A DNA stretch of 64,000 nt, taken from the NCBI GenBank assembly GCA_003133245.1, contig PKWM01000030.1, positions 23,010-87,009 of the forward strand. Direction: 5' to 3'. The translations under genes and the position numbers were made by a program. Below the pieces are notes generated by a model that saw only the letters and a program-made list of their open reading frames with translations, ran no database searches and was not told the origin of the DNA. The DNA is from Rhodoferax sp. (GTDB taxonomy: Bacteria; Pseudomonadota; Gammaproteobacteria; Burkholderiales; Burkholderiaceae_C). Within the stretch, counting starts at the first letter, position 1. Each line of letters begins with the position of its first letter. Positions 46,101 to 55,007 of this stretch are shown piece after piece.

Positions 46101-48293
46101 TGCAACAACCTCCAGGTCGCCGGATGTTGGCGAGCCTATGGTTAGGCCGCCGGTATAGGGGGTTATGGCAATATGATTCAGCGAACTCTGGCTCAAACCA
46201 AGAATGCCCGCGCTATTGAGATTGCTGTTGCCGCCCATCTTGATAGCAGTCCCCGGTGTTGAAGGCTGCAGCGCAACATATGGATATCCTGTGATGTCCG
46301 CGTTAATGGCCATGTTGTCTGCGGTCAGAGTCACGGAGCCGTAGTAACTTGTGTTGATCGCATTCGCAACCGTCAACAATGTATTAATAGGCACTTGGGA
46401 AACCGTCGCACCCCCATACGAGCTTAGACCACTCGTTAAACCAACAGTACCAATGGTCAACCCGCCGGGCGCGGCGTTTTCAAAGGTGATCAAATTAAAT
46501 CCACCGGCGCTCGCCGCCAAAGTACCAACTTCGTTAAGACCCAGCAGTGTGATACTGCCGTTGGTGGTAGCCGCTTCAAGCTGGCTGACTTTTATCAGCC
46601 CAGCGCCACTGTTGTTCTGAATTCCGCCCCCGGCTAGAAGTGACAACTGCCCGCTCGTTCCGGTGACATTGGCATTGACGTTGACATTCGCGCTCGTCGA
46701 ATTAAGTGTTAACGCATTGGTAGTCGTCCAGGTGATCGGCGAAGAAACAGTAACGTCTCCGATCGCGGCCAGCGACAGGCTGGTCGTTCCAAGCAAAGTA
46801 CCTACTTGGCTCGCAGTGATCTGACTACCATATCCAGCATAGTCAGTAGAAGTGATATTTCCCGTCACATCACCGCCCAGACCGGCGACGTTCGGCACCG
46901 AGCCAATTGTCAAGGTGGTCGGGTCCAGCAAAAGCGTGCCAGCATGGCCAAAGGGCGCACTCAAATCCGCCCCACCATAAAAATCCAGGTATTGCTTGCC
47001 CGACACTTCCGCGTTGCCACCATTGCCGCCAGTCACACCACCACGCGCACTCACGGTGCCGCCAAATCGCGTAGTGCCATCCGACCACACCACCACATTG
47101 CCTCCATCCCCGGTTTTGGTCGCGTCTGCTTTAATCTGTGCGCCAGTTGCCACGACCGTTTGCTGCGCATTGGCTATGCGAGCGTCGCCACCGTGCCAGC
47201 CGCCGCCCACCAACACTTCGCCACCGCCCATTTCTCCACTGGCATCCAAGACTGCCGCACTCTCCAACAAAACCTTGTCGGCGGTGACGTGAATGACTCC
47301 ACCCAAGCCATCCGTGCCCAAAGCTGACACGGTGCCTGTAACGTCTACCAGATCAGTGCCTTTCAAGACAACTTTCCCGCCTTCCACACTCACTGCCGTA
47401 GCCTGAATCACACCACTGTGCTTCAAAGTCCCCGCAAAAATGCCAACGGCGTCTCCCTGCAAAGTGCCCAGATTGACCGCCGCATCGGTCGGCGCCTGCA
47501 CTTGCAGCGTGATGCCTTCCAGGCCTCGACCGGTGAGCTCAATCTGCCGCCCGGCTGCCAGTATGGTGCTGCCGTTGGGGGCTTGAATGAGTGCGTCCTT
47601 GCCGGTATCGACGCTGGTGCCGAGCAGGACTACATCGCCGCTGCGCGCCAGGATGTTGCCCTGAACCGACACGCTCGTCGCAGACGCACTGCCGTCACCA
47701 AAACGCAGGCGCCCGGCCAGTGCGTCGGCGTCGCTCATCAACAACGAAGACGCGGTAAAGCCGGCGGTGTCCACCACGGCACCGGCACCCACGGCGATGC
47801 CGGACTGATTGACCAGCACCAGATTGCCGTTGCTGCCCAGCGAGCCAAAAAGGAGTGACGGGGTGTTGGTCACGACGCGGTTGATGGAGGTGCTGGCCGC
47901 GTTGGGTTGCTGAAAATACGTCGCGCTACCGGCGGGAATGGAAAAACTTTGCCAGTTGATGGCCGAGTAGTTGGTACCCAAGCCATTCTGCGTGGTGACG
48001 GTGAGCTTGTTGCCCTGATTCACCATGCTGGCTTGCCCAACGATGGCCACGCCACCGACGGGGTTAGCCAGGGCGCTTACGGGCACTGCGCCCCAGGCAA
48101 CTGCTATGCCGAGTGATAGCGCGACCAAACTGGTTGCGGGCCCGAGATAGGCCTGAAGACAATCACGGCTGCCAGCGCAAGACCCCCTGGGGCGAGCGCC
48201 GCTGGAAGCGATTTCCGCAACCGCCACCATGGCACCCAGCGCACTGTTCCAGACAGTGCGATAGATGTGATTTAGTGATGCATGACTCGACAT
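40116..48293 (-). CDS. Filamentous haemagglutinin-type TpsA exoprotein with YDG repeats
   Basis: 2,725 residues from the ATG giving MSSHASLNHIYRTVWNSALG. The N-terminus is an extended signal peptide (ESPR motif NHIYRTVWNSALGAMVAVAE), then a hydrophobic core cleaved near ALA-N77. The TPS/haemagglutination domain follows (~77-200) with LVNQSGIAVG. A long beta-helical region repeats GNxVGSFAASNSG several times. A nidogen-like insert lies at ~1,530-1,700 and three YDG/MBG repeats (KVYDGT) at ~2,075-2,350. Two CC pairs occur at ~857 and ~1,641. No VENN motif or nuclease-like C-terminus and no immunity gene follow, so this looks like an adhesin or matrix protein, not a CdiA toxin. First gene of a four-gene unit. 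Confidence 0.92.
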   Translation of the reverse strand: MSSHASLNHIYRTVWNSALGAMVAVAEIASSGARPRGSCAGSRDCLQAYLGPATSLVALSLGIAVAWGAVPVSALANPVGGVAIVGQASMVNQGNKLTVTTQNGLGTNYSAINWQSFSIPAGSATYFQQPNAASTSINRVVTNTPSLLFGSLGSNGNLVLVNQSGIAVGAGAVVDTAGFTASSLLMSDADALAGRLRFGDGSASATSVSVQGNILARSGDVVLLGTSVDTGKDALIQAPNGSTILAAGRQIELTGRGLEGITLQVQAPTDAAVNLGTLQGDAVGIFAGTLKHSGVIQATAVSVEGGKVVLKGTDLVDVTGTVSALGTDGLGGVIHVTADKVLLESAAVLDASGEMGGGEVLVGGGWHGGDARIANAQQTVVATGAQIKADATKTGDGGNVVVWSDGTTRFGGTVSARGGVTGGNGGNAEVSGKQYLDFYGGADLSAPFGHAGTLLLDPTTLTIGSVPNVAGLGGDVTGNITSTDYAGYGSQITASQVGTLLGTTSLSLAAIGDVTVSSPITWTTTNALTLNSTSANVNVNANVTGTSGQLSLLAGGGIQNNSGAGLIKVSQLEAATTNGSITLLGLNEVGTLAASAGGFNLITFENAAPGGLTIGTVGLTSGLSSYGGATVSQVPINTLLTVANAINTSYYGSVTLTADNMAINADITGYPYVALQPSTPGTAIKMGGNSNLNSAGILGLSQSSLNHIAITPYTGGLTIGSPTSGDLEVVAGGATIPAAVTQTTTLQTGGNIVVNGPLTATASSLYLKSGGNINLNAAITANASSSKLVYLNTSGAGSISQTSSGTITAPYLAVKAAGAVDLSLAPNSVDYLAASVGGSSFKFNNAVPLVITLDGDGCCMNGISGISVGGTGAGPFTGTFTLSAAGAVTQANFVYSAAAAINASNLELLGAGPFTLDNASNNVGTLAANVQNGITFTNGSAVPLGIGTVNSTAGLTTSASSSTGVGSINISTQNQPITVNAPISVSDPSGGVTLTANGTGSIAVNAAITSPSSAYLTAPTVTIANNGALNVTTGSLNINASSGLTNAGALSGNGTITVGTGTTGFINQGTISPGGTGAAGTLSVTGDLILATGSNLKMEMGGTGAGQSDKLAVSGNIATGGTVTASILPGYTPSNADAIPFLTMGGTASGTFSTPSLPVGFSVGYNLATGEAARFIYASGTGTDTFTNAAGGLDWSVPGNWSMGSLPGSSDTALISSGNMAVTHNTTANDSIAALTINSNNSLNVSGGSLAVSGITTLGGALTVSGAGSAALSGALNGAATGQVNITGGSLNLGGASSAAGMNMSGGTVTGAGSLTVNGSFSQSAGSIAMSGAVALTQTQGDLNVGTVGGSSISLNAGYGGSVTQTQSGSLTTAGLLSTSSANSTILNHTGNQVGSFAASNSGTGPVQLTNSGSLTLGVINTQGDLTIVNAGSISVNNAVSAGGALTMTASGSGANLTVNNSTVTAGGAISLTATGDLTQSNSTSTTGTISNTTDPNSSGMNISAANISLQGVQSHGGITLTSAGRVDLAAPGSGSYIDDTSFIYNLPFAFNYFGTRYTQAYITTNGLIVFSNNATISGGQYYVNGQWLGQYSDSTSGLGYLPAIAPAWNDWVLQANVGKDIHIAPSTGSLSVVFDVARCCGYVTSSTAAAKFESVLTPDGVIKFNYGAANSTFAGDVTIGISNGAGINLISGLMNLSPFSMNYLPSTTYTPNGSGSYTETLSATNMPLSPFGTVSGSAILGQGTGVVASTPASLNINAGGLINAPSQLSAGTLQFASSGGASFSGVNNVFGAIGSSNNLIGNHAAGSTGDITIYNNGQQLALNGLVNDQGGITVTSTGGLAVTGAVNASGTVALAAQAGPISQSAAIVAAGLTTSASGGITLGNAGNQVGSFAASNSGSGDIVLSSLGPLTLGTMTNAPSGRWLIYADSPASVTKNGLTSSFRHYDANYANYALPTETGNGFIYASLAPSGPISIDTLLASGTANNQYGSAPTATYRYAIATAGIDPEDVTGIPTFSPTITGTTSAGSYTISYLSGLTASALSGFGTSVARVTFGSLVAGAGLAYTVNPALITVSNVSAVLTGSADKVYDGTDVATLTPSNFSLSGFVNGNSASVTKTSGTYASKNVGTGLLVSTALAASDFSPIGNTSFANYILPTSASGYIGSIAPKTVTVNALTAANKVYDGTTSATVNAATASLAGVISGDSLSVTGATGAFSDKNAGTGKTVNISGIALAGTDALNYTLGSTTASTTADISKAAIAAVTGITAANKVYDGTTAATLNTAAATFTGEISGDSLNVAAGATGAFSDRNVGVGKTVSITGLALSGADAGNYTLPATLAPTTGTITVRPLSTWTASGSGQWSTAGNWDALPDGSNVLAVSIPGGVSVTYDAAVVPTNLQALNSAGTLALAGGSLSVAGNLSTPHYSQTGGALGGGGSLNVNGSFSQTGGTIAMGGPVSITQSAGNLSVGSVNASSISLSAPAGSIAQSAALVTPGLLTTQSSGATVLNDPGNHIGSFKATTSGTGNIALTNVGVLDVQGISTANGDITLYNTGGVSTSGLVQATGGSVTGITNSPLTVGAAGILASGDITLTATNLTSAGNMTLNGPLDSSAGGITLAAANNFVQNSSLTAALAINVSAGGTMTFGPFAMSTGHPVNYFVGGVPLAPPWIVSTLGAATNDFVASFASQFQDALASQAFDSGDPLGQRKRDKDGIVVEGQLCSR
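41240..42075 (-). repeat. Three tandem YDG/MBG-type repeats inside the exoprotein gene
   Basis: Three units of roughly 85-95 codons each carry (D/N)KVYDGT near the start and a glycine-rich ending (NYTLG, NYTLP or NYILP). Units 2 and 3 are the closest pair (AANKVYDGTTSAT / AANKVYDGTTAAT; GISGDSL / EISGDSL). Such repeats are common stalk modules of large adhesins. Confidence 0.8.
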
Positions 48294-48383
48294 GACGCGA
48301 CCCCTCAAAACGATCTTATCTTGATGAAACCTGTACCCTCGTGATTATTTAAACACAGGTCTTACAAAAAGACTACAAACTTT

Positions 48384-48830
48384 TCAGGTCAACGTGGCTT
48401 GGAATGTTGCCAACCCAGCCGCCATGTGCCGCTCGGCCAGCTTCAGCTTGGCAAGCACGGCGTCTTGGCGCAATACGTCCAGCGGCCGCTGTGCCTGCGC
48501 CCACACCGGTGCCGGGAAATGAGTATCCCAATCAAAGCGGGCGATCACATGCCAGTGCAGATGCGCCACCACATTGCCCAGCGCCGCGAGGTTGATCTTG
48601 GTTGGTTGCAGATGTGCGCGCAAGGCCTGCTCCACTTCACACACTGCGACCATGCACAGCGCTCGATCCGGCACACTGAGGTCAGAAAACTCGGCCACGT
48701 GAGCCGTCCAGACCACCCGGTAAAAAGCCGGGAAACCGGCCTCGTCGGCCCGGATCACGCGGAATTTTTCACCTTGAAACACCAGAGTACCACCAAGCGA
48801 AATACACAAAGGGCAAGTTGCATCTTCCAT
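48384..48830 (-). CDS. HIT family hydrolase
   Basis: 148 residues. The histidine triad is AHLHWHVIAR (His90, His92, His94), preceded by ALGNVV. An N-terminal CPLC pair (Cys6, Cys9) is common in this bacterial HIT subgroup. HIT proteins hydrolyse or transfer nucleotides such as diadenosine polyphosphates or AMP-lysine; the substrate here is unknown. The ATG lies three bases after the stop of the large FAD/Fe-S oxidoreductase gene, a very tight coupling. The 90 bases between its stop and the exoprotein start hold a GTCTT/AAGAC hairpin but no T-run. Confidence 0.88.
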   Translation of the reverse strand: MEDATCPLCISLGGTLVFQGEKFRVIRADEAGFPAFYRVVWTAHVAEFSDLSVPDRALCMVAVCEVEQALRAHLQPTKINLAALGNVVAHLHWHVIARFDWDTHFPAPVWAQAQRPLDVLRQDAVLAKLKLAERHMAAGLATFQATLT

Positions 48831-48833
48831 ACC

Positions 48834-51800
48834 TTACACCAGCACCCGCTCAATGCCGCCGTCATTAGCCACCTTGACGTAGTCTGCCATCCACTGCTCA
48901 CCCAGAATCTGGCGAGCCATCTCGACCACGATGTAGTCGGCTTCGAGCAGGCCGTTTTGCAGGTCTTCGCCAAAGCGGCTCAAGCCCTGCAGACAAGCCG
49001 GGCAGGATGTCAAAATCTTGACGTTTTCTTTGGCGCCCAACAAGCCCTTGGCACGCAGCTCAGCTTCGCCTTTGAGAATCTCTTCTTCCTTGCGAAAACG
49101 CACCTGGGTCGCGACATCCGGCCGGTTCATGGCCAGCGTACCCGCCTCGCCACAGCAACGCTCGGACTGAATCACGTTGTTGCCTAGCAAGGCCCGCACC
49201 GTCTTGATCGGCTCCTGCAACTTCATCGGGCTATGGCACGGGTCGTGGAACAGGAACGCGCCCGCATTGGGCAGGGTGATGCCCTTCTCCAGCAGAAATT
49301 CGTGAATATCCATGATGCGGCTACCGGGGAAAATTTCGTCAAATTTGTAGTCCTGCAACTGGTCATAGCAGGTGCCGCAGCTCACTACCACGGTCTTGAT
49401 GTCGAGGTAATTCAAGGTGTTGGCAACGCGGTGAAACAGCACGCGGTTGTCGGTGATGATTTTCTCGGCCTTGTCAAACTCGCCGCCACCGCGCTGCGGG
49501 TAACCGCAGCACAAGTAACCTGGCGGCAACACCGTTTGCACACCGGCATGCCAGAGCATGGCTTGCGTGGCCAGACCGACCTGACTGAACAAGCGCTCGG
49601 AGCCGCAACCGGGGAAGTAAAACACCGCATCGGTCTCGGCGGTCGTGGTTTTGGGGTCGCGGATGATGGGCACGTAATCTTTGTCCTCCACGTCGAGCAG
49701 GGCGCGCGCCGTTCTCTTGGGCAAACCACCTGGCATTTTTTTGTTGATGAAGTGAATCACCTGCTCTCTGAGCGGTGCGTTACCCACGGTGGCCGGTGGC
49801 GCTTTGGTCTGTTTGCGGGCGACTATTCTGAACAAGTCAGACGCCAGGCGTTGGGCTTTGAAACCCACCTTAGCCATCACCGCGCGGGCCAGGCGAATGG
49901 TCTCGGGGTGGGTGGCATTGAGCATGAACATGGCGGCGGCCCCGGCGGGGCGAAAGCTCTTCTGACCCATCTTGCGCAAGAGGTTGCGCATGTTCATTGA
50001 CACATTGCCAAAGTCAATGTCCACCGGACAGGGCGCGAGACATTTGTGGCACACCGTGCAGTGGTCGGCTACGTCTTCAAACTCCTGCCAGTGGCGAATC
50101 GAGATGCCACGGCGCGTTTGCTCTTCGTACAGAAAAGCCTCCACCAGCGAGGAGGTTGCCAGAATCTTGTCGCGCGGGCTGTAGAGCAAATTGGCGCGTG
50201 GCACATGGGTGGCGCAGACCGGTTTGCACTTGCCGCAACGCAGGCAGTCTTTCACGCTGGCGGCTATTGAGCCGATGTCGCTTTGCTGCATGATGAGCGA
50301 CTCGTGGCCCATCAAGCCAAAGCTGGGGGTGTAGGCGTTGGTCAGGTCAGCGTGCATCTCGCGCAGCAACTTGCCCTGGTTAAAGCGCCCCTCAGGATCC
50401 ACCCTGGCTTTGTAATCAGTGAACGGCTGCAGCTCTTCGTCGGACAAATACTCGAGCTTGGTGATGCCGATGCCGTGCTCGCCCGAAATAACACCGCCGA
50501 GTGAGCGCGCCAGCGCCATGATGCGCCTGACCGCACCGTGCGCTGCCTGGAGCATCTCGTAGTTGTCACTGTTGACCGGGATGTTGGAGTGCACATTGCC
50601 GTCACCAGCGTGCATGTGCAGCGCGACCCAAACCCGGCCTTTGAGAACGGTTTGCTGGATGGCATTGCACTCGGCCAACATCGCTTCAAAGGAACGACCG
50701 GTAAAGATGTCCTGCAGCGGGTCACGGATCTGCGTCTTCCAGCTTGCGCGCAGGCTGTGGTCCTGCAGTTGCGGGAACAGGGTGTCAACATCGCGCAACC
50801 AGCCCTGCCACTGCGCTCGCACCTCGCAAACCAGGGCCCGGGCCTGCGCCGCACGCTCTTGCATCAGCTCGGTGGGAGGGGTCTCGTTGGCATCGTCCTG
50901 CTTGCTGATCGCAAGCAGATGGGGCAAGTTGCCCTCGCTGAAGAAATACTCCAGCTCGTCAGCCAGCTTGATCTTGTTTTGCAACGACAGTTCGATATTG
51001 ATGCGATCGATGCCGTCGGTGTATTCGGCCATACGCGGCAACGGGATCACCACATCCTCGTTGATCTTGAAGGCGTTGGTATGTTTGCTGATCGCTGCCG
51101 TGCGCTTGCGATCGAGCCAGAATTTTTTGCGCGCCTCGGCACTGATGGCAATAAAACCTTCGCCGCTGCGCGAGTTGGCAATGCGCACCACCTCGGAAGT
51201 GACGCGTGCGACTGCATCGGCATCGTCCCCGGCGATGTCGCCGAACAACACCATTTTTGGCAAGCCGCCGCGCTTGGACTTGGTCGCATAGCCAACCGCT
51301 TTCAAATAGCGCTCGTCGAGATGCTCCAGGCCAGCGAGCAGCACCGGGGAGGAGCCCGGTTCTTTCCCACTTGCGCCCGAGCGTGCCGCTTGGGCAAACA
51401 TGAAGTCCTTGATTTCAACAATGCTGGGTACGGCACCACGGGCATGGCCAAAAAACTCCAGACACACAGTGCGCATGTGTTTGGGCATGCGGTGCACGAC
51501 CCAGCGCGCGCTGGTGATCAGGCCGTCACAGCCTTCTTTTTGAATGCCCGGCAGACCGCTCAAAAACTTGTCGGTCACGTCCTTGCCCAGGCCCTCCTTG
51601 CGAAAGGCGTTGCCAGGAATATCGAGGCGTTCGCTGCGCAACAGCGTCTTGCCGTCAGCCTTGCAATACTTGAGCTCAAAACTGGCCAACTCAGCGTCGT
51701 GAATCTTGCCCAGGTTGTGATTCAACCGTGTCACTTCAAGCCACTCGGCCTGCGGCGTCACCATGCGCCAGCTTGCCAGGTTATCCAGCGCCGTGCCCCA

Positions 51801-52730
51801 CAAAACGGCTTTTTTGCCACCTGCATTCATGGCGATATTGCCGCCAATACAAGACGCTTCCGCCGAAGTCGGATCGACGGCAAAGACAAAACCGGCGCGC
51901 TCGGCCGCTTGCGAAACGCGCTGCGTTACCACCCCGGCCTCGGTCCAGACAGTGGCAACTTCCTGGTCCAGACCCGGCAGGCGCAGCATCTCGACTTCGG
52001 TCATGGCATCCAACTTTTCGGTGTTGATGACCACGCTTTTCCAGTTCAGGGGAATCACACCGCCGGTGTAGCCAGTGCCGCCGCCGCGCGGGATGATGGT
52101 CAAACCGAGTTCAATGCAACCCTTGACCAGAGCGGCCATCTCGGTCTCACTATCGGGGGTGAGCACAACGAACGGGTATTCGACGCGCCAGTCGCTGGCA
52201 TCAGTCACATGACTCACCCGCGAGAGGCCATCAAACTTGATGTTATTTTTGGCGGTTAACCGGCTCAGCACACGCTGGACCTGGCGGCGCAAAGCGGCGG
52301 TTTCAACAAACGCCGCATCAAACATCTGCACCGCCCGGTCGGCCGACTTCAGCAGATCACCCACCAGGGCATCACGCTCGGGGTCAAGCTCGGGCGAACG
52401 GCGTTTTTGCACTTCGGAGAGGCGATGCTTCAAGGCCTGTACCAGCAGGCCACGACGCTTCGGGTTATCCAGTAAATCGTCCTGCAAATAGGGGTTGCGC
52501 TGCACCACCCAGATGTCGCCCAACACTTCGTACAACATGCGTGCCGAACGCCCGGTGCGACGCTCGTCGCGCAGGCGGTTGAGCAGCTCCCAGGCATTGG
52601 CACCCAATAAGCGGATGACGATTTCGCGGTCCGAAAACGAGGTGTAGTTGTAGGGGATTTCGCGAATGCGCTCATGCCCCTGCGACGCGGGCGTCGGCAG
52701 CGGGGGGTTGAGCTGATCGGGCGCGTTCAT
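48834..52730 (-). CDS. DUF3683-containing FAD-linked oxidase / Fe-S oxidoreductase fusion
   Basis: 1,298 residues from the ATG giving [20 protein letters not shown]. Layout: DUF3683 (~20-150), FAD-binding PCMH/FAD_binding_4 (~165-380, [18 protein letters not shown]), FAD-oxidase C-terminal (~400-790, [24 protein letters not shown]), two 4Fe-4S sites (~830 [15 protein letters not shown]; ~890 [13 protein letters not shown]) and two CCG domains (~1,040 [10 protein letters not shown]; ~1,190 CCGEAG). This joins a GlcD/D-lactate-dehydrogenase-type flavoprotein with a GlpC/GlcF-type Fe-S subunit, as in YdiJ. It probably oxidises a D-2-hydroxyacid and passes electrons to quinone; the substrate is not known. 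Seven bases downstream of the thiolase gene. Confidence 0.9.
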   Translation of the reverse strand: MNAPDQLNPPLPTPASQGHERIREIPYNYTSFSDREIVIRLLGANAWELLNRLRDERRTGRSARMLYEVLGDIWVVQRNPYLQDDLLDNPKRRGLLVQALKHRLSEVQKRRSPELDPERDALVGDLLKSADRAVQMFDAAFVETAALRRQVQRVLSRLTAKNNIKFDGLSRVSHVTDASDWRVEYPFVVLTPDSETEMAALVKGCIELGLTIIPRGGGTGYTGGVIPLNWKSVVINTEKLDAMTEVEMLRLPGLDQEVATVWTEAGVVTQRVSQAAERAGFVFAVDPTSAEASCIGGNIAMNAGGKKAVLWGTALDNLASWRMVTPQAEWLEVTRLNHNLGKIHDAELASFELKYCKADGKTLLRSERLDIPGNAFRKEGLGKDVTDKFLSGLPGIQKEGCDGLITSARWVVHRMPKHMRTVCLEFFGHARGAVPSIVEIKDFMFAQAARSGASGKEPGSSPVLLAGLEHLDERYLKAVGYATKSKRGGLPKMVLFGDIAGDDADAVARVTSEVVRIANSRSGEGFIAISAEARKKFWLDRKRTAAISKHTNAFKINEDVVIPLPRMAEYTDGIDRINIELSLQNKIKLADELEYFFSEGNLPHLLAISKQDDANETPPTELMQERAAQARALVCEVRAQWQGWLRDVDTLFPQLQDHSLRASWKTQIRDPLQDIFTGRSFEAMLAECNAIQQTVLKGRVWVALHMHAGDGNVHSNIPVNSDNYEMLQAAHGAVRRIMALARSLGGVISGEHGIGITKLEYLSDEELQPFTDYKARVDPEGRFNQGKLLREMHADLTNAYTPSFGLMGHESLIMQQSDIGSIAASVKDCLRCGKCKPVCATHVPRANLLYSPRDKILATSSLVEAFLYEEQTRRGISIRHWQEFEDVADHCTVCHKCLAPCPVDIDFGNVSMNMRNLLRKMGQKSFRPAGAAAMFMLNATHPETIRLARAVMAKVGFKAQRLASDLFRIVARKQTKAPPATVGNAPLREQVIHFINKKMPGGLPKRTARALLDVEDKDYVPIIRDPKTTTAETDAVFYFPGCGSERLFSQVGLATQAMLWHAGVQTVLPPGYLCCGYPQRGGGEFDKAEKIITDNRVLFHRVANTLNYLDIKTVVVSCGTCYDQLQDYKFDEIFPGSRIMDIHEFLLEKGITLPNAGAFLFHDPCHSPMKLQEPIKTVRALLGNNVIQSERCCGEAGTLAMNRPDVATQVRFRKEEEILKGEAELRAKGLLGAKENVKILTSCPACLQGLSRFGEDLQNGLLEADYIVVEMARQILGEQWMADYVKVANDGGIERVLV

Positions 52731-52737
52731 CGGTCTA

Positions 52738-53940
52738 TCAAACCCGCTCCAGGATGAGGGCAATGCCCTGCCCCACGCCGATACACATGGTACACAGCGC
52801 GTAGCGACCGCCGCCGTGATGCAATTGGTTCACGGCGGTGACGGCCAGTCGTGCTCCCGAGGCACCCAGCGGATGACCCAGCGCAATGGCACCACCCCAG
52901 CGGTTGACGCGCTCGTCGTCGTCTTGCAGACCGAGCAGGCGTAGCACCGCCAGCCCTTGGGCGGCAAAAGCTTCATTGAGTTCAATCACATCCATTTGAG
53001 CCAGCGTCAAACCAGTGAGCGCCAGCACTTTTTGCGTCGCTGGGGCCGGGCCAATGCCCATGATGCGCGGTGCCACACCGGCCGTGGCCATGCCCACCAC
53101 ACGCGCTCTGGGAGTGAGGCCGTTCTTGGCCGCAGTCACCTCGTCGGCCAGCAGCAAGGCGCAGGCACCGTCGTTGACACCGCTGGCGTTGCCGGCGGTG
53201 ACACTGCCATCCGGGCGCACAATCGGCTTTAATTTAGCCAGCGCTTCGAGCGACGTAGCACGCGGGTGTTCGTCGGTGTCAACCACCACCGGGTCGCCTT
53301 TTCTTTGGGCCAGCAGCACCGGCGTAATTTCACGCGCCAGATGACCGGCCTGCTGTGCCGCCACTGTTTTCGTCTGGCTGGCGAGCGCCATTTTGTCTTG
53401 CGCGACACGGCTGACGTTGTATTCGACCGCCACGTTCTCGGCGGTCTCAGGCATCGAGTCGATGCCATATTTTTCTTTCATTAGCTTGTTCACAAAACGC
53501 CAGCCGATGGTGCTGTCATAAACCGCGTTGTTGCGGCTGAAGGCGCTCTCCATTTTTGGCATCACAAAGGGCGAGCGGCTCATGCTCTCGACGCCGCCCG
53601 CGATCATCAAGGTGGCTTCACCCGCTTTGATGGCCCGGGCCGCCGTGCCGAGCGCATCCAGGCTGGAGCCGCACAGACGATTGATGGTGGCTCCGGGCAC
53701 CTCCACCGGCAGCCCCGCCAGCAATGAAATCATGTGCGCCACATTGCGGTTGTCTTCACCGGCCTGGTTGGCACAGCCATAGAGCACATCGCTTACTGCC
53801 GCCCAGTCCACCTGCGGGTTGCGCGCGATCAGCGCCTTGAGCGGGATGGCGCCCAGGTCGTCAGTGCGCACGCTGCTCAAAGAGCCGCCGTAGCGGCCAA
53901 AAGGGGTGCGAATGGCATCGCAAATAAAAGCTTGGTTCAT
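52738..53940 (-). CDS. Acetyl-CoA acyltransferase, 3-oxoadipyl-CoA thiolase-like
   Basis: 400 residues from the ATG giving [20 protein letters not shown]; a GTG four codons upstream is also open. Catalytic residues are Cys90 ([10 protein letters not shown]), His356 (GHPLGASG) and Cys386 ([10 protein letters not shown]). [14 protein letters not shown] and [21 protein letters not shown] match beta-ketoadipyl-CoA thiolases (PcaF/PaaJ), which split 3-oxoadipyl-CoA into acetyl-CoA and succinyl-CoA. No other aromatic-degradation gene is nearby, so a general beta-ketothiolase role is possible. Seven bases upstream of the FAD/Fe-S gene. Confidence 0.88.
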   Translation of the reverse strand: MNQAFICDAIRTPFGRYGGSLSSVRTDDLGAIPLKALIARNPQVDWAAVSDVLYGCANQAGEDNRNVAHMISLLAGLPVEVPGATINRLCGSSLDALGTAARAIKAGEATLMIAGGVESMSRSPFVMPKMESAFSRNNAVYDSTIGWRFVNKLMKEKYGIDSMPETAENVAVEYNVSRVAQDKMALASQTKTVAAQQAGHLAREITPVLLAQRKGDPVVVDTDEHPRATSLEALAKLKPIVRPDGSVTAGNASGVNDGACALLLADEVTAAKNGLTPRARVVGMATAGVAPRIMGIGPAPATQKVLALTGLTLAQMDVIELNEAFAAQGLAVLRLLGLQDDDERVNRWGGAIALGHPLGASGARLAVTAVNQLHHGGGRYALCTMCIGVGQGIALILERV

Positions 53941-53955
53941 GGAGGTACTCACTCA

Positions 53956-54023
53956 ACCGTTCGCACTGAGCCTGTCGAAGTGCTCACGATGATCGTTGTA
54001 GAAGGCTTCGACAGGTTCAGCCC
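53956..54023. repeat. REP-like palindromic element
   Basis: The inverted arms CTGAGCCTGTCGAAG (53966-53980) and CTTCGACAGGTTCAG (54006-54020) pair over 15 bases with one mismatch, separated by 25 bases. The preceding CCGTTCGCA completes a sequence I recognise as a widespread extragenic palindromic repeat in beta- and gammaproteobacteria (from memory, not searched). It lies upstream of the divergent thiolase and arsR genes. Confidence 0.7.
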
Positions 54024-54081
54024 AGATGGAATTTTAGCGACACCGCAATCGGCAGGCCCACGAGCCGCTCCCGTTAATTCG

Positions 54082-54105
54082 ATCATCCAATAATCGTTGT
54101 ATGAT
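54082..54105. promoter_or_regulatory. Putative ArsR operator
   Basis: ATCATCCAA and TTGTATGAT are inverted copies with one mismatch, separated by six bases, ending six bases before the arsR ATG. The placement and AT-rich, imperfect dyad fit an ArsR/SmtB-family operator that would block transcription of the ars operon. Inferred from position and symmetry. Confidence 0.6.
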
Positions 54106-54111
54106 TGCGGC

Positions 54112-54441
54112 ATGGATAAATTGCTTGCAACCACCGTTTTTGAATCTCTCGCCTCTGGCGTGCGGCTGGACATTTACCGACTGCTGGTCAAAGCTGGGCC
54201 GCCTGGCTTGGTAGCCGGTGAAATCGGTGCTGCTCTCGTAGTGCCGCCTACCAATTTGTCATTTCACCTCAAAGCCTTGACGCATGCGCAATTGGTTTCC
54301 GTAGAACAAGAGGGCCGGTATCAAAGGTACCGGGCCAACCTGGCGTTGATGCAAGACCTGATTGGCTATTTGACTGCCGAGTGCTGTGCCGGACACCCCG
54401 AGCAATGCGCGGAAATCTGCCTGGCACCCGCCGGTGTATGA
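54112..54441 (+). CDS. arsR: Arsenic-responsive repressor ArsR
   Basis: 109 residues from the ATG giving MDKLLATTVFESLASGVRLD; an upstream TTG extends into the operator. A single winged-helix domain (~10-85) with recognition region PPTNLSFHLKALTHAQLV. The As(III) ligands are probably in the C-terminal CCAGHPEQCAEIC (Cys91, Cys92, Cys99 or Cys103), as in the Acidithiobacillus-type ArsR where C-terminal cysteines rather than an alpha-3 CxC bind As(III). Dissociates from the operator when As(III) or Sb(III) binds. First gene of arsR-arsC-arsD-arsA-acr3. Confidence 0.92.
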   Translation: MDKLLATTVFESLASGVRLDIYRLLVKAGPPGLVAGEIGAALVVPPTNLSFHLKALTHAQLVSVEQEGRYQRYRANLALMQDLIGYLTAECCAGHPEQCAEICLAPAGV

Positions 54442-54498
54442 ATCTGTCTGAATGTTTTTCATCGTTTTAACTTGTTCAATCCCTCTTTGATCTAAACC

Positions 54499-54981
54499 AT
54501 GAACATTATTTTTTTGTGTACCGGCAATTCATGCCGTTCGATCCTGGCTGAGGCGACCTTCAACCATTTGACACCCAAGGGTTGGCACGCTATGAGCGCG
54601 GGCAGCCACCCCAGCGGCACGGTACATCCGCGCTCACTCGCTTTGTTGGCGCGTGAGGGCATCGCCACCGATGGTCTCGGTAGCAAATCGTGGGAAAACT
54701 TGCCGCAAACGCCCGACATCGTGATCACCGTGTGTGCCAACGCCGCCGGCGAAACCTGTCCTGCCTACCTGGGACCGGTATTGCGCGCCCACTGGGGTGT
54801 GGAAGACCCGGTTCACGCCACCGGTACGGATGCTGAAATTGATGCCGCCTTCATGACTGCCTACCGTATCTTGCGCATGCGCATTGAAGCTTTCTTGGCG
54901 CTGCCACTGGATGCCTTGCAACATTACCCGCAAAAACTCAAAGCCGAGCTCGATCGCATTGGTAGCTTGCTGCCGGTTTAA
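54499..54981 (+). CDS. arsC: Arsenate reductase, LMW protein-tyrosine phosphatase type
   Basis: 160 residues. The P-loop CTGNSCR has the CX5R signature (Cys7, Arg13). Further cysteines in CANAAGETCPAYLGP fit the thioredoxin-coupled or glutathione-coupled LMW-PTP class of ArsC. It reduces arsenate to arsenite for ACR3/ArsA export. It lies 57 bases after arsR and 26 before arsD. Confidence 0.92.
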   Translation: MNIIFLCTGNSCRSILAEATFNHLTPKGWHAMSAGSHPSGTVHPRSLALLAREGIATDGLGSKSWENLPQTPDIVITVCANAAGETCPAYLGPVLRAHWGVEDPVHATGTDAEIDAAFMTAYRILRMRIEAFLALPLDALQHYPQKLKAELDRIGSLLPV

Positions 54982-55007
54982 ATCCATCTTTATCCAAGGA
55001 AAGCATC

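Noticed and set aside
48359..48373. GTCTT/AAGAC hairpin as a terminator between the HIT and exoprotein genes
   Set aside because: Five-base AT-rich stem with no following T-run on either strand; too weak.
50538..52259. 573-codon open frame on the plus strand within the FAD/Fe-S gene
   Set aside because: Antisense shadow of a well-supported 1,298-residue gene; no domain or ribosome-binding site.
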